From Parasphingorhabdus litoris DSM 22379 (lineage in GTDB: Bacteria; Pseudomonadota; Alphaproteobacteria; Sphingomonadales; Sphingomonadaceae), in the NCBI RefSeq assembly GCF_020906275.1, contig NZ_CP086727.1, positions 1,302,001 to 1,366,000 of the forward strand: DNA of 64,000 nt, read 5' to 3'. Below are positions 8,963-18,035 of the stretch, in pieces. Under the pieces are notes generated by a model. That model saw only the letters and a list, made by a program, of their open reading frames with translations. It was not told the DNA's origin and did not search any database. Position 1 is the first letter of the stretch. Each line of letters opens with the position of its first letter. Made by a program: the position numbers and the translations under genes.

Positions 8963-9427
8963 ATGCTGAATACTATCCCGATGGCTCCGCGCCTGCTTGG
9001 TCTTGCCGGTCTTTTGCCGCCGTTCTTTCTGACGCTTGCCAGCCTGTTTGGACCGCTGGAATGGCAATGGAGCGCATTGGCGATTGCTTATGCCTATGCG
9101 GCGCTGATCTTCAGCTTTCTGGGAGGTGTCTGGTGGGGGCTGGCGGCTTCCCGTGAAGACGCACCGGGTTGGATTTATGTCGCGGCGGTGTTGCCCAGCC
9201 TGATTGCACTGGCGACTTATGTGCCGTGGATATTGGGATGGTCTTGGCCAGGTCCCTCAATGCTGCTGCTTGGTCTGTGCATAATCGCATCACCGCTGGT
9301 TGACCGACGGCTGTTTGCAGCGGGCAGGGAGCCGGCCTGGATGCTCACGCTACGCTGGATATTGTCTGTGGGTTTGGGGTTGTTGACTTTGACAATGGCG
9401 GCCATTGCACTGGTTTCGACGCCTTAA
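8963..9427 (+). CDS. DUF3429 domain membrane protein
   Basis: 154 residues, five hydrophobic segments, with the core LIFSFLGGVWWGLA near residue 50 and a tail of transmembrane helices. The pattern fits DUF3429, a family of small inner-membrane proteins of unknown role in alpha- and gammaproteobacteria. It is transcribed divergently from the lipoprotein gene with 84 bases between starts. An alternative start is MAPRLL, seven codons in. Confidence 0.85.
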   Translation: MLNTIPMAPRLLGLAGLLPPFFLTLASLFGPLEWQWSALAIAYAYAALIFSFLGGVWWGLAASREDAPGWIYVAAVLPSLIALATYVPWILGWSWPGPSMLLLGLCIIASPLVDRRLFAAGREPAWMLTLRWILSVGLGLLTLTMAAIALVSTP

Positions 9428-9651
9428 CGGCTCGCATCAACGTATCCCGCCGCTCTAATAGTTGGCGTCGCGTCATATAACCTGCTATGCGGCGCGTCAG
9501 CTGATAATCGCGTACGACGAAATTCTTGTTTCGCGGCTCTTAACAAAGCCCGCATGCTCTTTTTTCCTTTTTCTCGACGTTGGCGACCCCGTTCGGTTCC
9601 GCCTCAAAAAGCAGGACCGGACTTAACTAAGTTATGAATAGGAATATGAAT

Positions 9652-9858
9652 ATGCCTACAGGCACCGTTAAATTTTTTAACACTGAAAAAGGCTACGGCT
9701 TTATTGCTCCGGAAGATGGCGGCGATGATAGTTTCGTACACATCACGGCGGTACAGGCCGCTGGTATGCAGACGCTCGAAAAAGAACAGCGCATTACCTA
9801 CGATATTGAAACCGGAAATAATGGCAAGAAAGCCGCTGTGAATCTTCAGCAGGCTTAA
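9652..9858 (+). CDS. Cold-shock domain protein (CspA family)
   Basis: A single OB-fold RNA/DNA-binding protein, 68 residues from the ATG at 9652. GTVKFFNTEKGYGFI (RNP1) and DSFVHIT (RNP2) are both intact. Two earlier in-frame ATGs (9634, 9646) exist, but the AGG at 9640-9642 is best spaced for 9652, and the product then has normal CspA length. The 224-base leader upstream is long, as is usual for temperature-regulated csp mRNAs. A strong hairpin terminator follows. Confidence 0.95.
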   Translation: MPTGTVKFFNTEKGYGFIAPEDGGDDSFVHITAVQAAGMQTLEKEQRITYDIETGNNGKKAAVNLQQA

Positions 9859-9891
9859 TGCTATTGGCCTTAGTGGCCGGTTAGAAATTGG

Positions 9892-9928
9892 AAAGGGCGG
9901 GACAGCTTCGGTTGTCCCGCCCTTTTTT
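9892..9928 (+). terminator. Rho-independent terminator after csp gene
   Basis: A 15-bp stem, built from AAAGGGCGGGACAGC and its complement with one G-T pair, closes on a C(TTCG)G tetraloop and runs directly into a T-run. It sits 34 bases after the cold-shock stop codon. This is the strongest terminator in the window. Confidence 0.93.
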
Positions 9929-10007
9929 GTCTGTCCTACATGTTTTGTCTGTCCTACGGGGGTTCAGATATGTAACGTGGCGCAGGTACATTTGGATGGG
10001 GCAAGAC

Positions 10008-11006
10008 ATGAAAACCTTATTGCGCATTTTATTGGCCTTGATCATCATATTGGTCGCTGCCTTTTTCATTTTCCGAACGCCGGACACGGATCGCGCGGAA
10101 ATGATCGCGAAATATAGCAATGAGGCGTCACAATTTGTTGATGACGGTGCCGGCGGGCAAATTCACTATCGCGATGAAGGTAACAAGGATGGCCCTGCAA
10201 TCTTGCTCATCCACGGCTCGAACAGCCTGCTCCAGACCTGGGAACCGGTTGTGGCCTTGCTGGGCGACAAATACCGGCTGATCTCTCTCGATCTATACGG
10301 CCATGGCCTCACTGGTCCTCAGGCACAAGGTGATTATAGCGCGGATGCGAATATCGCGGCTGCGACGAAAGTGCTCGATACTGTGGGTGTTGAAAGGGCT
10401 TATTGGGTTGGTAACAGCATGGGCGGCTGGCTGTCATGGCGCGCGGGGCTTGCGGTTCCGGACCGGGTTTCAGGACTCGTCCTCATCGATGCCTCCGGTG
10501 CGCAAACGGATGAAAAGATAAAACCCTATCTGGGGGCAAGGCTGGCGCAATCATCTGTCGGGCAATTGCTACTGCCGGAAATCACGCCGAAATTCCTGGT
10601 CCGCTCTTCGCTCGAAGAAAATTTTGCGCAGCCGGAACGTCTGACCGATGAACTGGTGACACGCTATTGGGAGCTGCTGCGTTTTCCGGGCAATCGGCAG
10701 GCGTCTGTTGCGCGGGGTAAAACACCGCGCGAACCAGAAAAATGGGCCGAGGTTGGAAATCTGAAAATGCCGGTACTGTTGCTTTGGGGGGAACAGGACA
10801 AGGTTATTCCGGTGTCCCATGGCAAGGCTTTTGAAGAAGCTATCGCTGGATCCAAACTGATCATCTACAAAGATGCCGGCCACTTGCCGATGGAAGAAAC
10901 ACCCGATCAGGTGGCACGGGATATAGGAACGTGGATCGCCGGGACCGAAGCCCTGAATGGGGACGCCGCAGATGATCCGGAGAAGGAACCGGAAGAGGTA
11001 AGTTAA
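10008..11006 (+). CDS. Alpha/beta hydrolase
   Basis: 332 residues from the ATG at 10008. An N-terminal hydrophobic anchor (residues 4-24) is followed by the alpha/beta-hydrolase fold. LLIHGSN gives the oxyanion region, WVGNSMGGWL the nucleophile elbow (GNSMGG, Ser), LWGEQDKVIP the Asp loop, and DAGHLPMEE the catalytic His. The cap region lies between. Membrane-anchored and periplasm-facing is the likely topology. The acidic tail (DPEKEPEEVS) overlaps the convergent Mpo1-like gene by four bases. Substrate unknown. Confidence 0.9.
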   Translation: MKTLLRILLALIIILVAAFFIFRTPDTDRAEMIAKYSNEASQFVDDGAGGQIHYRDEGNKDGPAILLIHGSNSLLQTWEPVVALLGDKYRLISLDLYGHGLTGPQAQGDYSADANIAAATKVLDTVGVERAYWVGNSMGGWLSWRAGLAVPDRVSGLVLIDASGAQTDEKIKPYLGARLAQSSVGQLLLPEITPKFLVRSSLEENFAQPERLTDELVTRYWELLRFPGNRQASVARGKTPREPEKWAEVGNLKMPVLLLWGEQDKVIPVSHGKAFEEAIAGSKLIIYKDAGHLPMEETPDQVARDIGTWIAGTEALNGDAADDPEKEPEEVS

Positions 11007-11350
11007 GCGTCTTCCACGCCTGCTTTTTGTAGCTCTGGCTTTAGACGTCCGGTCAACCACAGACCCCACATTTTGAAATCCGCGATGAGGGACCAGAGCG
11101 GATAGGTAAATGTTGCCGGACGGTTTTTCTCGATCCGCCAATGGGCAATCCATGCGAAGAAATAACCGGCCAACGGCATGGCGAGGAACAGCAGCCAATT
11201 TGTCGTCAGGACAGAATATAGTGCGATGAGCACCACCAGGCTGGTGCCGACATAATGCATGTTGCGCGTTGCTGGCTTGGAATGTTCCTGCAAATAGAAG
11301 GGCCAGAATGTTTCAAAGCTTTGATGCTCTTTTTGTCTGTTCGCTGACAT
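11003..11350 (-). CDS. DUF962 / Mpo1-like protein
   Basis: 115 residues. FWPFYLQEHSKPATRNMHYVG at the start and GYFFAWIAHWRIEKNRPATF in the middle are hallmarks of the DUF962 family, whose yeast member Mpo1 is a dioxygenase for 2-hydroxy fatty acids. The conserved histidines (EHS, MHY, AHW) likely bind iron. Two membrane segments lie at about residues 34-75. Its 3' end overlaps that of the upstream alpha/beta hydrolase on the other strand. Confidence 0.88.
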   Translation of the reverse strand: MSANRQKEHQSFETFWPFYLQEHSKPATRNMHYVGTSLVVLIALYSVLTTNWLLFLAMPLAGYFFAWIAHWRIEKNRPATFTYPLWSLIADFKMWGLWLTGRLKPELQKAGVEDA

Positions 11351-11388
11351 AGCCCTTCTCCTTCTTATGCTTCACCGACTTCTATAGT

Positions 11389-12093
11389 TTAAACAGCCGG
11401 CAAAGACCAGTTGATCGGCGGAAGGCCATTATGTTCCAGAAACGCATTGGTCTTGCTGAAATGCTGACATCCGAAAAAGCCGTTATGCGCCGACAGCGGA
11501 GAGGGGTGCGGTGCTTTCAAAACCAAATGCTTGCCGCCTTGCTCGACGCTCTGGACAAAGCCGGCCTTTTTCTGCGCGTAGCTGCCCCACAGCAGAAAGA
11601 CGACCGGCTCCTGCTTGGCCGCAATCAGGCGCACGATGGCATCGGTAAACTGTTCCCACCCCTTGCCACGATGGGACGCCGCTTCCGCTCTTTGAACCGT
11701 CAGCACGCTGTTCAGCAGCAGCACGCCTTGTTTGGCCCAAGATTCCAGAAATCCATGCTGGGGCCGCTGCATCCCGATATCGCTTTCGAGTTCTTTATAG
11801 ATATTGACCAGCGACGGTGGCGGTCGCACGCCGGGCTGGACACTGAAACACAAGCCATGCGCCTGTCCCGGACCATGATAAGGGTCCTGCCCTAGGATCA
11901 CGACACGCACCTTGTCGAGCGGCGTCAGGTCAAGCGCTCGAAAATATTCGCTGCCCTTGGGGAAGATTGCTTTGCCAGCCGCTTTCTGTTCCAGCAAAAA
12001 GGTCCGCAGGTGGGCCATATAGTCGCTGGAAAATTCAGGCTGGAGCGGCGTCTTCCAGCTTTCGTGCAATTTGATGCGGTCGGTTTCGGTCAT
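11389..12093 (-). CDS. ung: Uracil-DNA glycosylase, family 1
   Basis: Removes uracil from DNA in base-excision repair. 234 residues from the ATG at 12093, close to the family norm. [13 protein letters not shown] (residues 68 onward, with the catalytic Asp), the AHGLCFSV uracil pocket, LLNSVLTV and the minor-groove loop HPSPLSAH near residue 190 are all intact. A further upstream ATG at 12141 would add 16 poorly conserved residues. Single gene. Confidence 0.96.
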   Translation of the reverse strand: MTETDRIKLHESWKTPLQPEFSSDYMAHLRTFLLEQKAAGKAIFPKGSEYFRALDLTPLDKVRVVILGQDPYHGPGQAHGLCFSVQPGVRPPPSLVNIYKELESDIGMQRPQHGFLESWAKQGVLLLNSVLTVQRAEAASHRGKGWEQFTDAIVRLIAAKQEPVVFLLWGSYAQKKAGFVQSVEQGGKHLVLKAPHPSPLSAHNGFFGCQHFSKTNAFLEHNGLPPINWSLPAV

Positions 12094-12225
12094 GGCCGAC
12101 AAATAGCAAGATGCCAGCGATTGGCAATCGGTGAGCAACATCGCTTGCTAGTTGCCCGTTGGGACTTTACGATATTGGTCAACAATTATTCCATTTGTCC
12201 TTACAGTTTAAGAGAATATCTTCCT

Positions 12226-13359
12226 ATGACCAACGCGAACATCCCCGTCATTTCTGCCACCGGCCTGTTCACCCCCACCGATAGCATTAGCAATGAAGAA
12301 CTGGTGTCGAGCTTCAACGCCTATGTCGATTTACATAATAGCGAAAACGCAGCAGCCATTTCGGCTGGTGAGGTTGCCGAGTTACAACATAGCTCGGTTG
12401 AATTTATCGAAAAAGCATCAGGTATAAAATCACGCTTTGTCCTTTCAAAGGACCCGATCCTTGATCCTGAAACCATGTGTCCGCGATTGCCCGAACGGCC
12501 GGATGAGGAAATCTCCATCCTCGCTGAAATTGGTGTGAAGGCGGCCGAGCAGGCGCTGGAGCGGGCGGGACGCAAGGCAGAGGATGTCGACGCAGTGCTC
12601 TGTGCCTGTTCCAATCTTCAGCGGGCCTATCCGGCGATTGCCGTGGAGATTCAGGATGAGCTGGGTATTGGTGACGGTTTCGGTTTTGATATGAACGTGG
12701 CCTGTTCTTCCGCAACATTTGGTATTCAAACCGCGGCGGATTATATCCGTTCCGGTAGCGCCAAATCAGTATTGGTGATCAACCCTGAAATCTGCTCCGG
12801 TCATTTGAACTGGCGCGACAGAGACAGCCATTTCATCTTTGGCGATGTGGCGACGGCCATATTGGTGGAAGCCAAAGATATCGCGCCGGCAGAGCATTGG
12901 GAAATTATCGGGACAAAGCTCAAGACGCAGTTTTCGAATAATATCCGCAACAATTTCGGTTTCCTCAATCGCACCAGTCCGGAAACGCGCGATGAAGCGG
13001 ACAAATTGTTTGTCCAGGAGGGGCGCAAGGTTTTCAAGGAAGTTGTGCCGATGGTCGCGCAGATGATTGTCGATCAGGCCGAAAGACTGGGCATTGAAGG
13101 ATCGGATTTACGGCGTCTCTGGCTGCATCAGGCCAATGCCGGAATGAACCGTTTGATTGCCCAGCGTGTGCTTGGCCACGAAGCCAATGATGATGAAAGT
13201 CCGACGGTGCTCGACACCTATGCCAACACATCATCGGCAGGATCCATCATCGCCTTTCACAAGCATAGTGAAGATCTGTCGGGCGGCGATATTGGACTTA
13301 TCTGTTCTTTTGGCGCAGGATATTCAGCAGGAACGGTTTTCGTACGAAAGGCCGCATGA
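12226..13359 (+). CDS. Beta-ketoacyl-ACP synthase III-like protein
   Basis: Thiolase-fold condensing enzyme of 377 residues from the ATG at 12226. The catalytic Cys is in NVACSSATFG, His in WLHQANAGM and Asn in TYANTSSAG, so the KAS III triad is complete. It carries an insertion relative to housekeeping FabH (about 320 residues), so it may act on a specialised acyl chain. It ends 16 bases before the GFA gene and may share its transcript. The long in-frame extension upstream lies over ung and is rejected. Confidence 0.9.
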   Translation: MTNANIPVISATGLFTPTDSISNEELVSSFNAYVDLHNSENAAAISAGEVAELQHSSVEFIEKASGIKSRFVLSKDPILDPETMCPRLPERPDEEISILAEIGVKAAEQALERAGRKAEDVDAVLCACSNLQRAYPAIAVEIQDELGIGDGFGFDMNVACSSATFGIQTAADYIRSGSAKSVLVINPEICSGHLNWRDRDSHFIFGDVATAILVEAKDIAPAEHWEIIGTKLKTQFSNNIRNNFGFLNRTSPETRDEADKLFVQEGRKVFKEVVPMVAQMIVDQAERLGIEGSDLRRLWLHQANAGMNRLIAQRVLGHEANDDESPTVLDTYANTSSAGSIIAFHKHSEDLSGGDIGLICSFGAGYSAGTVFVRKAA

Positions 13360-13375
13360 ACAGGGGGATTTAATA

Positions 13376-13780
13376 ATGATAATGACGGGACAATGCCTGT
13401 GTGGGGCGGTGAGCTATAGCGTTAGCGGGGAACCGCAAATGTCCGGTGTCTGTCATTGCAAGAACTGCCAACGTCAGTCGGGCAGTGCTTATTCTGTTCT
13501 ATTCGCCATCGCCAATGATCAGTTGAACATCGAAGGCGATTTGACGACTTATGAAGATAGCAGCGAGACCGGCAACATTGTCGAGCGGCATTTTTGTGGG
13601 AAATGTGGTTCACCGCTGCTTTCCACGCTGCCGACACAGCCGGGTGTGACTTTCGTGAAAGCCGGTACATTGGATGATACCAGCCACCTGAACCCACAGG
13701 TACATTTCTGGACCAAAAGCGCTCAGGATTGGGTCATGATCGATCCCAATGTCCCGCAAATGGAAGGCAATCCGGGGTAG
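13376..13780 (+). CDS. GFA family protein
   Basis: 134 residues from the ATG at 13376 (a second ATG two codons later is equally possible; a GGGGG stretch lies upstream). Zinc ligands appear as GQCLCGAV, CHCKNCQRQSG and HFCGKCGSPL. The fold is GFA (PF04828), with no substrate known for most members. It follows the KAS III-like gene closely and precedes the esterase pair by 9 bases, suggesting one operon from 12226 to 15606. Confidence 0.9.
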   Translation: MIMTGQCLCGAVSYSVSGEPQMSGVCHCKNCQRQSGSAYSVLFAIANDQLNIEGDLTTYEDSSETGNIVERHFCGKCGSPLLSTLPTQPGVTFVKAGTLDDTSHLNPQVHFWTKSAQDWVMIDPNVPQMEGNPG

Positions 13781-13789
13781 AGTCGCGCC

Positions 13790-14701
13790 ATGACCAGTAT
13801 AAGAGCCCGGCTGCTTGCCAAAGCCCTTCCACTTACCGGTTTAAAAGCGCTTTTCTCAGACGAGGCGAAACTCAGAGCGAGCATAACCAAAGCCCGTGCC
13901 AAAAAGGTTGCTGCACCCGGTAAGGCATTGCATCGCAAATTTGTGGTGACGGAAACCGCGAGAGACGGGCATCCGATATTCACATTGTCGCCGAAATCCG
14001 GCAGCAACCGGCGGATTTTATATATACATGGCGGGGCCTATGTTCTGGATATGCAGCCAGGATATTGGACATTGTTGGGAGAAATGGTGCATCGTACGGA
14101 CGCCGCTGTGGTTGCGCCCTGCTATCCGTTGACGCCCGAACATGATTGGCAGCAAAGCTATGATTGGATGATGCCGGTCTATGATGCGCTGGTCGATGAA
14201 GTGGGCGCAGACAATATCATTATCATGGGGGATAGTGCGGGGGCCGGTTTCACACTCGGGCTTACACAATTACTGCGCGATCAAAGAAAACCCCTGCCAA
14301 ACAAGATCGTCCTGCTGTCACCATGGCTAGATGTAACCATGACCGATCCTATGCAGCCCGCTCTTGCACAGAAAGATCGCATATTGGGCATTGATGGTCT
14401 GCGCGCTGCCGGTGAATGGTGGGCGGGAGCCAATGGTTCTGTTGAAACTTCGCCCGTTAGTCCCTTGCACGGCAACCTGGAGAATCTTCCTCCGACGGCC
14501 GTATTTACCGGAACATTTGACCTGCTTTGGCCCGATGCGAGAAAGATGAAAGAAAAGGCGGAGGAAGCCGGGATTTACCTGGATTATTTCGAATTTCCGG
14601 CCATGCAGCATGTTTGGATGCTATTCCCCATTCCGGAAGGTAAGAAAGCCCGCCAACAGATCGCAGCTTTCATCAATGCTGACCTTGGGGCTAGAGCCTA
14701 G
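13790..14701 (+). CDS. Alpha/beta hydrolase fold-3 (HSL-type) esterase
   Basis: 303 residues. The hormone-sensitive-lipase hallmark HGGAY forms the oxyanion hole near residue 82, and GDSAGAG carries the nucleophilic Ser near residue 148. The Asp (TFDLLWPDA) and His (MQHVW) complete the triad. It is probably cytoplasmic, since there is no signal peptide. Its stop codon shares a base with the GTG start of the next gene, a close paralogue, so the pair is translationally coupled and arose by tandem duplication. Confidence 0.93.
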   Translation: MTSIRARLLAKALPLTGLKALFSDEAKLRASITKARAKKVAAPGKALHRKFVVTETARDGHPIFTLSPKSGSNRRILYIHGGAYVLDMQPGYWTLLGEMVHRTDAAVVAPCYPLTPEHDWQQSYDWMMPVYDALVDEVGADNIIIMGDSAGAGFTLGLTQLLRDQRKPLPNKIVLLSPWLDVTMTDPMQPALAQKDRILGIDGLRAAGEWWAGANGSVETSPVSPLHGNLENLPPTAVFTGTFDLLWPDARKMKEKAEEAGIYLDYFEFPAMQHVWMLFPIPEGKKARQQIAAFINADLGARA

Positions 14702-15606
14702 TGATTAGCAAACGCGCGCGCTTCATCAACTTCATTCTGCGTCTGCTGAAGGTTCAGCAACGTTTGGCAGACTATGACACCGGCATGAAGTTTCTGGCAC
14801 GGGACCGGAAACACGGCCCGGCCCGCCCGGGACGATGGTTTAGAAAGCATAGTCGGGTTAGCGAGTATAGTATTGATAAGCATAAGGTTTACGAGATCGA
14901 ACCAAAGGAAGGGTCAGGTAAAAACCATATCTTCTACCTGCACGGCGGAGCTTATGCCTTCAATATTGTGTTCGTCCATTGGGCTATGATCAAGAAGCTG
15001 ATCAAGGCGACCGGGGCAAGCGCTACCGTTCCGCTCTATCCGCTCGCACCGGAGCATGACTGGTCGCAAAGCTACCCTGTTGTGATGCAGGCTTATGAGC
15101 GCGCGGTTGCCAAATATGGCGCCGAAAATATCACCATAATGGGCGACAGCGCGGGCGGGGGATATAGTCTCGGCCTGACGCAAATGCTGCGCGATCAGGG
15201 CAAGCCGATGCCGGGCAATGTCATCCTGCTGTCGCCCTGGCTTGATGCCACAGTCTGTGATCCGATGCAGCCGGAGCTGGAAAAGCATGATGTGTTGCTC
15301 TCCATCCAGGGCGCGCGGACGGCGGGTCAGTTTTGGGCAGGTGAGGGCAAGGATGCTGCCGTTTTTCCTGTCAGCCCGCTATTTGCAGACATTGACAACT
15401 TGCCACCCGTCGCCATTTTTGCCGGCAGCCATGACTTGCTCTATGCCGATGCTCTGCGGTTGAAGGAAAAGGCCGACGCGCAGAGCCTGTCCCTGACATT
15501 TCACATCGGAGAACAGATGCAACATGTCTGGATGCTACAACCCATCAGGGAAGCCAAGCTGGCCCAAGCGCAAATTTTGGCATTTATCCAAGGCGAGCAG
15601 GCCTAG
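14701..15606 (+). CDS. Alpha/beta hydrolase fold-3 (HSL-type) esterase, paralogue
   Basis: 301 residues starting at a GTG that overlaps the previous stop (TAGTG). HGGAYAF, GDSAGGG with the Ser, GSHDLLYADA and QMQHVWML match the upstream gene nearly motif for motif. The N-terminal 60 residues diverge more, consistent with a different substrate cap. The two are a tandem duplicate pair. The 3' end overlaps the convergent enoyl-CoA hydratase gene by four bases. Confidence 0.92.
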   Translation: MISKRARFINFILRLLKVQQRLADYDTGMKFLARDRKHGPARPGRWFRKHSRVSEYSIDKHKVYEIEPKEGSGKNHIFYLHGGAYAFNIVFVHWAMIKKLIKATGASATVPLYPLAPEHDWSQSYPVVMQAYERAVAKYGAENITIMGDSAGGGYSLGLTQMLRDQGKPMPGNVILLSPWLDATVCDPMQPELEKHDVLLSIQGARTAGQFWAGEGKDAAVFPVSPLFADIDNLPPVAIFAGSHDLLYADALRLKEKADAQSLSLTFHIGEQMQHVWMLQPIREAKLAQAQILAFIQGEQA

Positions 15607-16379
15607 CCCTTCAAAGCACGCCCACGCTCCATAACCGCAAGCCGTCGCTCTTCGACTTCTTCGGCACTGACGTCGCCATTATAAGCGTCTGTCACCTGCT
15701 TTTCCAAAGCCATCGCGTCTTTGAAATTGCGGTCATAGCCGTCGAATATGAGCTTTTTATAAGTCTTGAGAAAATCCGGGTCGATGGTTGCCATATCAGC
15801 CGCCAGTGCCCGTGCAGCAGGCATGAGTTCATCCGGTACATGGACGTGATTGATCAGGCCCCAGCGACAAGCCGTCTCGGCATCCAGAAACTGTCCCGTG
15901 AAGCTCAATTCACAGGCACGGGACAGACCGACAAACCGAGACAGCTTCTGCGACAGGCCCCATCCGGGAATGATCCCAACCCGCGCATGGGTGTCGGCAA
16001 AACGGGCGTTGGTTGATCCGATCCGCACATCACAGGCCAGGGCCAGTTCAAATCCGCCGGTAATGGCGACGCCATTAATCGCACCAATGACCGGTATGTC
16101 GAGCTTTTCCAGCGCTCGGCAGGGGTTGCTGGCCGGTTTCTGGTCGGTCGCAGCGCCAAGACCGGATGACCCCAGTTCCTTAAGATCAAGGCCTGCTGTA
16201 AACGCGCGTTCCCCGGCGCCAGTTACGATAACGGCGCGGATATTGCTGTCCGCTGCAACATCTTCGCACGCGTCAAAAAACTCGCCGCGCAGGGCATCCG
16301 ACAAGGCATTCATAGCTTCCGGGCGGTTGAGCGTGATGGTCGCTATGCCGTCTTTCTTGTCGAGCAGGACCAGGGCCAT
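15603..16379 (-). CDS. Enoyl-CoA hydratase/isomerase family protein
   Basis: 258 residues of the crotonase fold. The oxyanion-hole segments are ERAFTAGLDLKEL near residue 58 and NGVAITGGFELALACD near residue 100. The second-glutamate region, ADTHARVGIIPGWG, replaces the canonical E-x-x-x-G-x-x-P pattern: a glycine/isoleucine run stands where hydratases carry the catalytic Glu. Hydratase activity is therefore uncertain, and another crotonase reaction is possible. It overlaps the SDR stop by one base (TAATG), so the two are coupled. Confidence 0.9.
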   Translation of the reverse strand: MALVLLDKKDGIATITLNRPEAMNALSDALRGEFFDACEDVAADSNIRAVIVTGAGERAFTAGLDLKELGSSGLGAATDQKPASNPCRALEKLDIPVIGAINGVAITGGFELALACDVRIGSTNARFADTHARVGIIPGWGLSQKLSRFVGLSRACELSFTGQFLDAETACRWGLINHVHVPDELMPAARALAADMATIDPDFLKTYKKLIFDGYDRNFKDAMALEKQVTDAYNGDVSAEEVEERRLAVMERGRALKG

Positions 16380-17203
16380 TAATCATCGTCTCCGGCTTCA
16401 TATTTCTCGGCAATTTGAGCGCCTAACCCGGCGGTCATTTCAAACAGCTTTTCCGGATCGCTTTGTCGCAGCTGCGCCAGCATCAATTCCGGTCCTTCGG
16501 CAATGATCAGCTCCGGCACCTTATTCGCAACGGCTTCGAGTATTTGCCGTGCGCATTCGGCGGGTTCCATGCCATTGTCGATTACGGCGTCTGATTTATC
16601 TCGCTTGGAACCATCTTTGGTAAGCGCATTGCGCGACACATTGGTCCGGATGGAACCGGGCAATATGTTGGTGACGTGGATATTGTGGCGCTTTTCGGTC
16701 TCGGCGCGCAGCGCATCCATATAACCGATCAGGCCATGCTTGGCAGCGCAATAAGCGGTGCGCAGCGGCACGCCTATCCGTCCGGCGACGGAACTGATCC
16801 CGACAACATGACCGCCACCTGCGTTGATCATATGGGGAAGCAGCAACTGGGTTAGCCATATCGGTGCGAGCAGATCCACATTCACAATCTGATGATGAAC
16901 ATTGGGATCGGTATCAAGCGCCAGGCTGCGCTGGCTGATACCGGCATTGTTGATCAGTATATCAACGCGGCCCTTCCACTGCTGCGCTTCCGCGACCTTG
17001 GTCGGCAGCACGTCATAGTCGGTGGTCTCAAATGGCAACAGAAATGTATCTGTTTCTATTCCTGCGGCAACGGCTTCCAAAGCCTCAACCCGGCGGCCAG
17101 ACAGGATGATATGCGCACCCTGCGCCGCAAAAGCCTTGGCCAAGGCTTCGCCAATTCCAGACGAGGCACCTGTGATCCAGACAATCCGATCGGCAAAGTC
17201 CAT
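16379..17203 (-). CDS. SDR family NAD(P)-dependent oxidoreductase
   Basis: 274 residues. TGASSGIG is the cofactor loop, NNAGIS the central motif, SSVAG and the YCAAK catalytic pair follow, and an extended C-terminus completes it. The start ATG at 17203 has GAGGAG nine bases upstream. It is coupled to the downstream crotonase-fold gene, suggesting joint fatty- or aromatic-acid metabolism; the particular substrate is not evident. Confidence 0.92.
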   Translation of the reverse strand: MDFADRIVWITGASSGIGEALAKAFAAQGAHIILSGRRVEALEAVAAGIETDTFLLPFETTDYDVLPTKVAEAQQWKGRVDILINNAGISQRSLALDTDPNVHHQIVNVDLLAPIWLTQLLLPHMINAGGGHVVGISSVAGRIGVPLRTAYCAAKHGLIGYMDALRAETEKRHNIHVTNILPGSIRTNVSRNALTKDGSKRDKSDAVIDNGMEPAECARQILEAVANKVPELIIAEGPELMLAQLRQSDPEKLFEMTAGLGAQIAEKYEAGDDD

Positions 17204-17215
17204 CGCGTTACTCCT

Positions 17216-17605
17216 CTATTTTTGCGCCTGTTCGGACGCTTTCGTTTTCCGCCATCCGATATAGCAGAGCACCAACATGACGATATTACCTAAAGCGTCA
17301 ATCAACCCCATTTTCGTGAACACGGGATCATGGAAGGTGAAATAATAGTTGAACCCAAAAAAGGGCAATAAGGCAATGCCGTAGACCAGAAATGTCGTGG
17401 CGGTGAAGCGCGCAAAAGCGGCGAACAATCCGGCCAGCAAAGCCTGCGCGCCAAAACAGGCCATCATGAATGGCAATATGCGCCCGCCACTGCGATATTC
17501 AGGCAGAAAGACGGTTTCAATAACATGTTGTGGAAAGAATAAGGCCCATCCGCCCAAAATGAAAAATACCAGCGCGATAAAATATTGGACGCGCCGGGGT
17601 GTCAT
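17216..17605 (-). CDS. Small four-helix membrane protein
   Basis: 129 residues from the ATG at 17605 (a TTG two codons earlier is possible). Four hydrophobic segments lie near residues 7-27, 44-66, 68-86 and 101-120, with a charged C-terminal tail. I do not recognise the family. It precedes the SDR/crotonase pair by 12 bases on the same strand and is probably cotranscribed. Confidence 0.75.
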   Translation of the reverse strand: MTPRRVQYFIALVFFILGGWALFFPQHVIETVFLPEYRSGGRILPFMMACFGAQALLAGLFAAFARFTATTFLVYGIALLPFFGFNYYFTFHDPVFTKMGLIDALGNIVMLVLCYIGWRKTKASEQAQK

Positions 17606-17622
17606 TTGCAACAGGATCGCTT

Positions 17623-17949
17623 CTAAGCGTCTTTCTTGATCTTGGGTGCGGCGTCGCCCAGATCTTCAAACCAGGCTTCAACCTCTCCATTCAGTTTGAT
17701 GAGCAAGGGATTGCCTTTGCGGTCAACGGTCTTGCCGGCCTGAACTTTGACCCAGCCTTCCGAAACGCAATATTCCTCAATATTGCTCTTGCGCTCCCCG
17801 CGGAAATTGATGCCAATGCCGCGGGTCAGAATATCCCCGCCATAGAATTTGCTCCGAGGATTAATCGCAAGGCGGTCTGGCGGTGTGTCCGTTCCCGCTT
17901 CATTGCCTGCAGTCGCTTCTTTCTCTGGCTGTTCAGGGGTATCGGTCAT
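17623..17949 (-). CDS. DUF3297 family protein
   Basis: 108 residues. A disordered N-terminus of about 24 residues rich in Glu/Thr precedes the conserved domain: PDRLAINPRSKFY, RGIGINFRG, EEYCVSEGWVKV and GKTVDRKGNPL. These match DUF3297, a small soluble family of unknown function found widely in alphaproteobacteria. It is separated from the upstream DUF805 genes by 86 bases. Confidence 0.9.
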   Translation of the reverse strand: MTDTPEQPEKEATAGNEAGTDTPPDRLAINPRSKFYGGDILTRGIGINFRGERKSNIEEYCVSEGWVKVQAGKTVDRKGNPLLIKLNGEVEAWFEDLGDAAPKIKKDA

Positions 17950-18035
17950 CGTAATTCAATCTCCAATAGAGGGTTGCGGCGCTTTGCCACAACCCCATCG
18001 AAAATCAAGGCCTAGCGATCACCCTGATATTTGAT

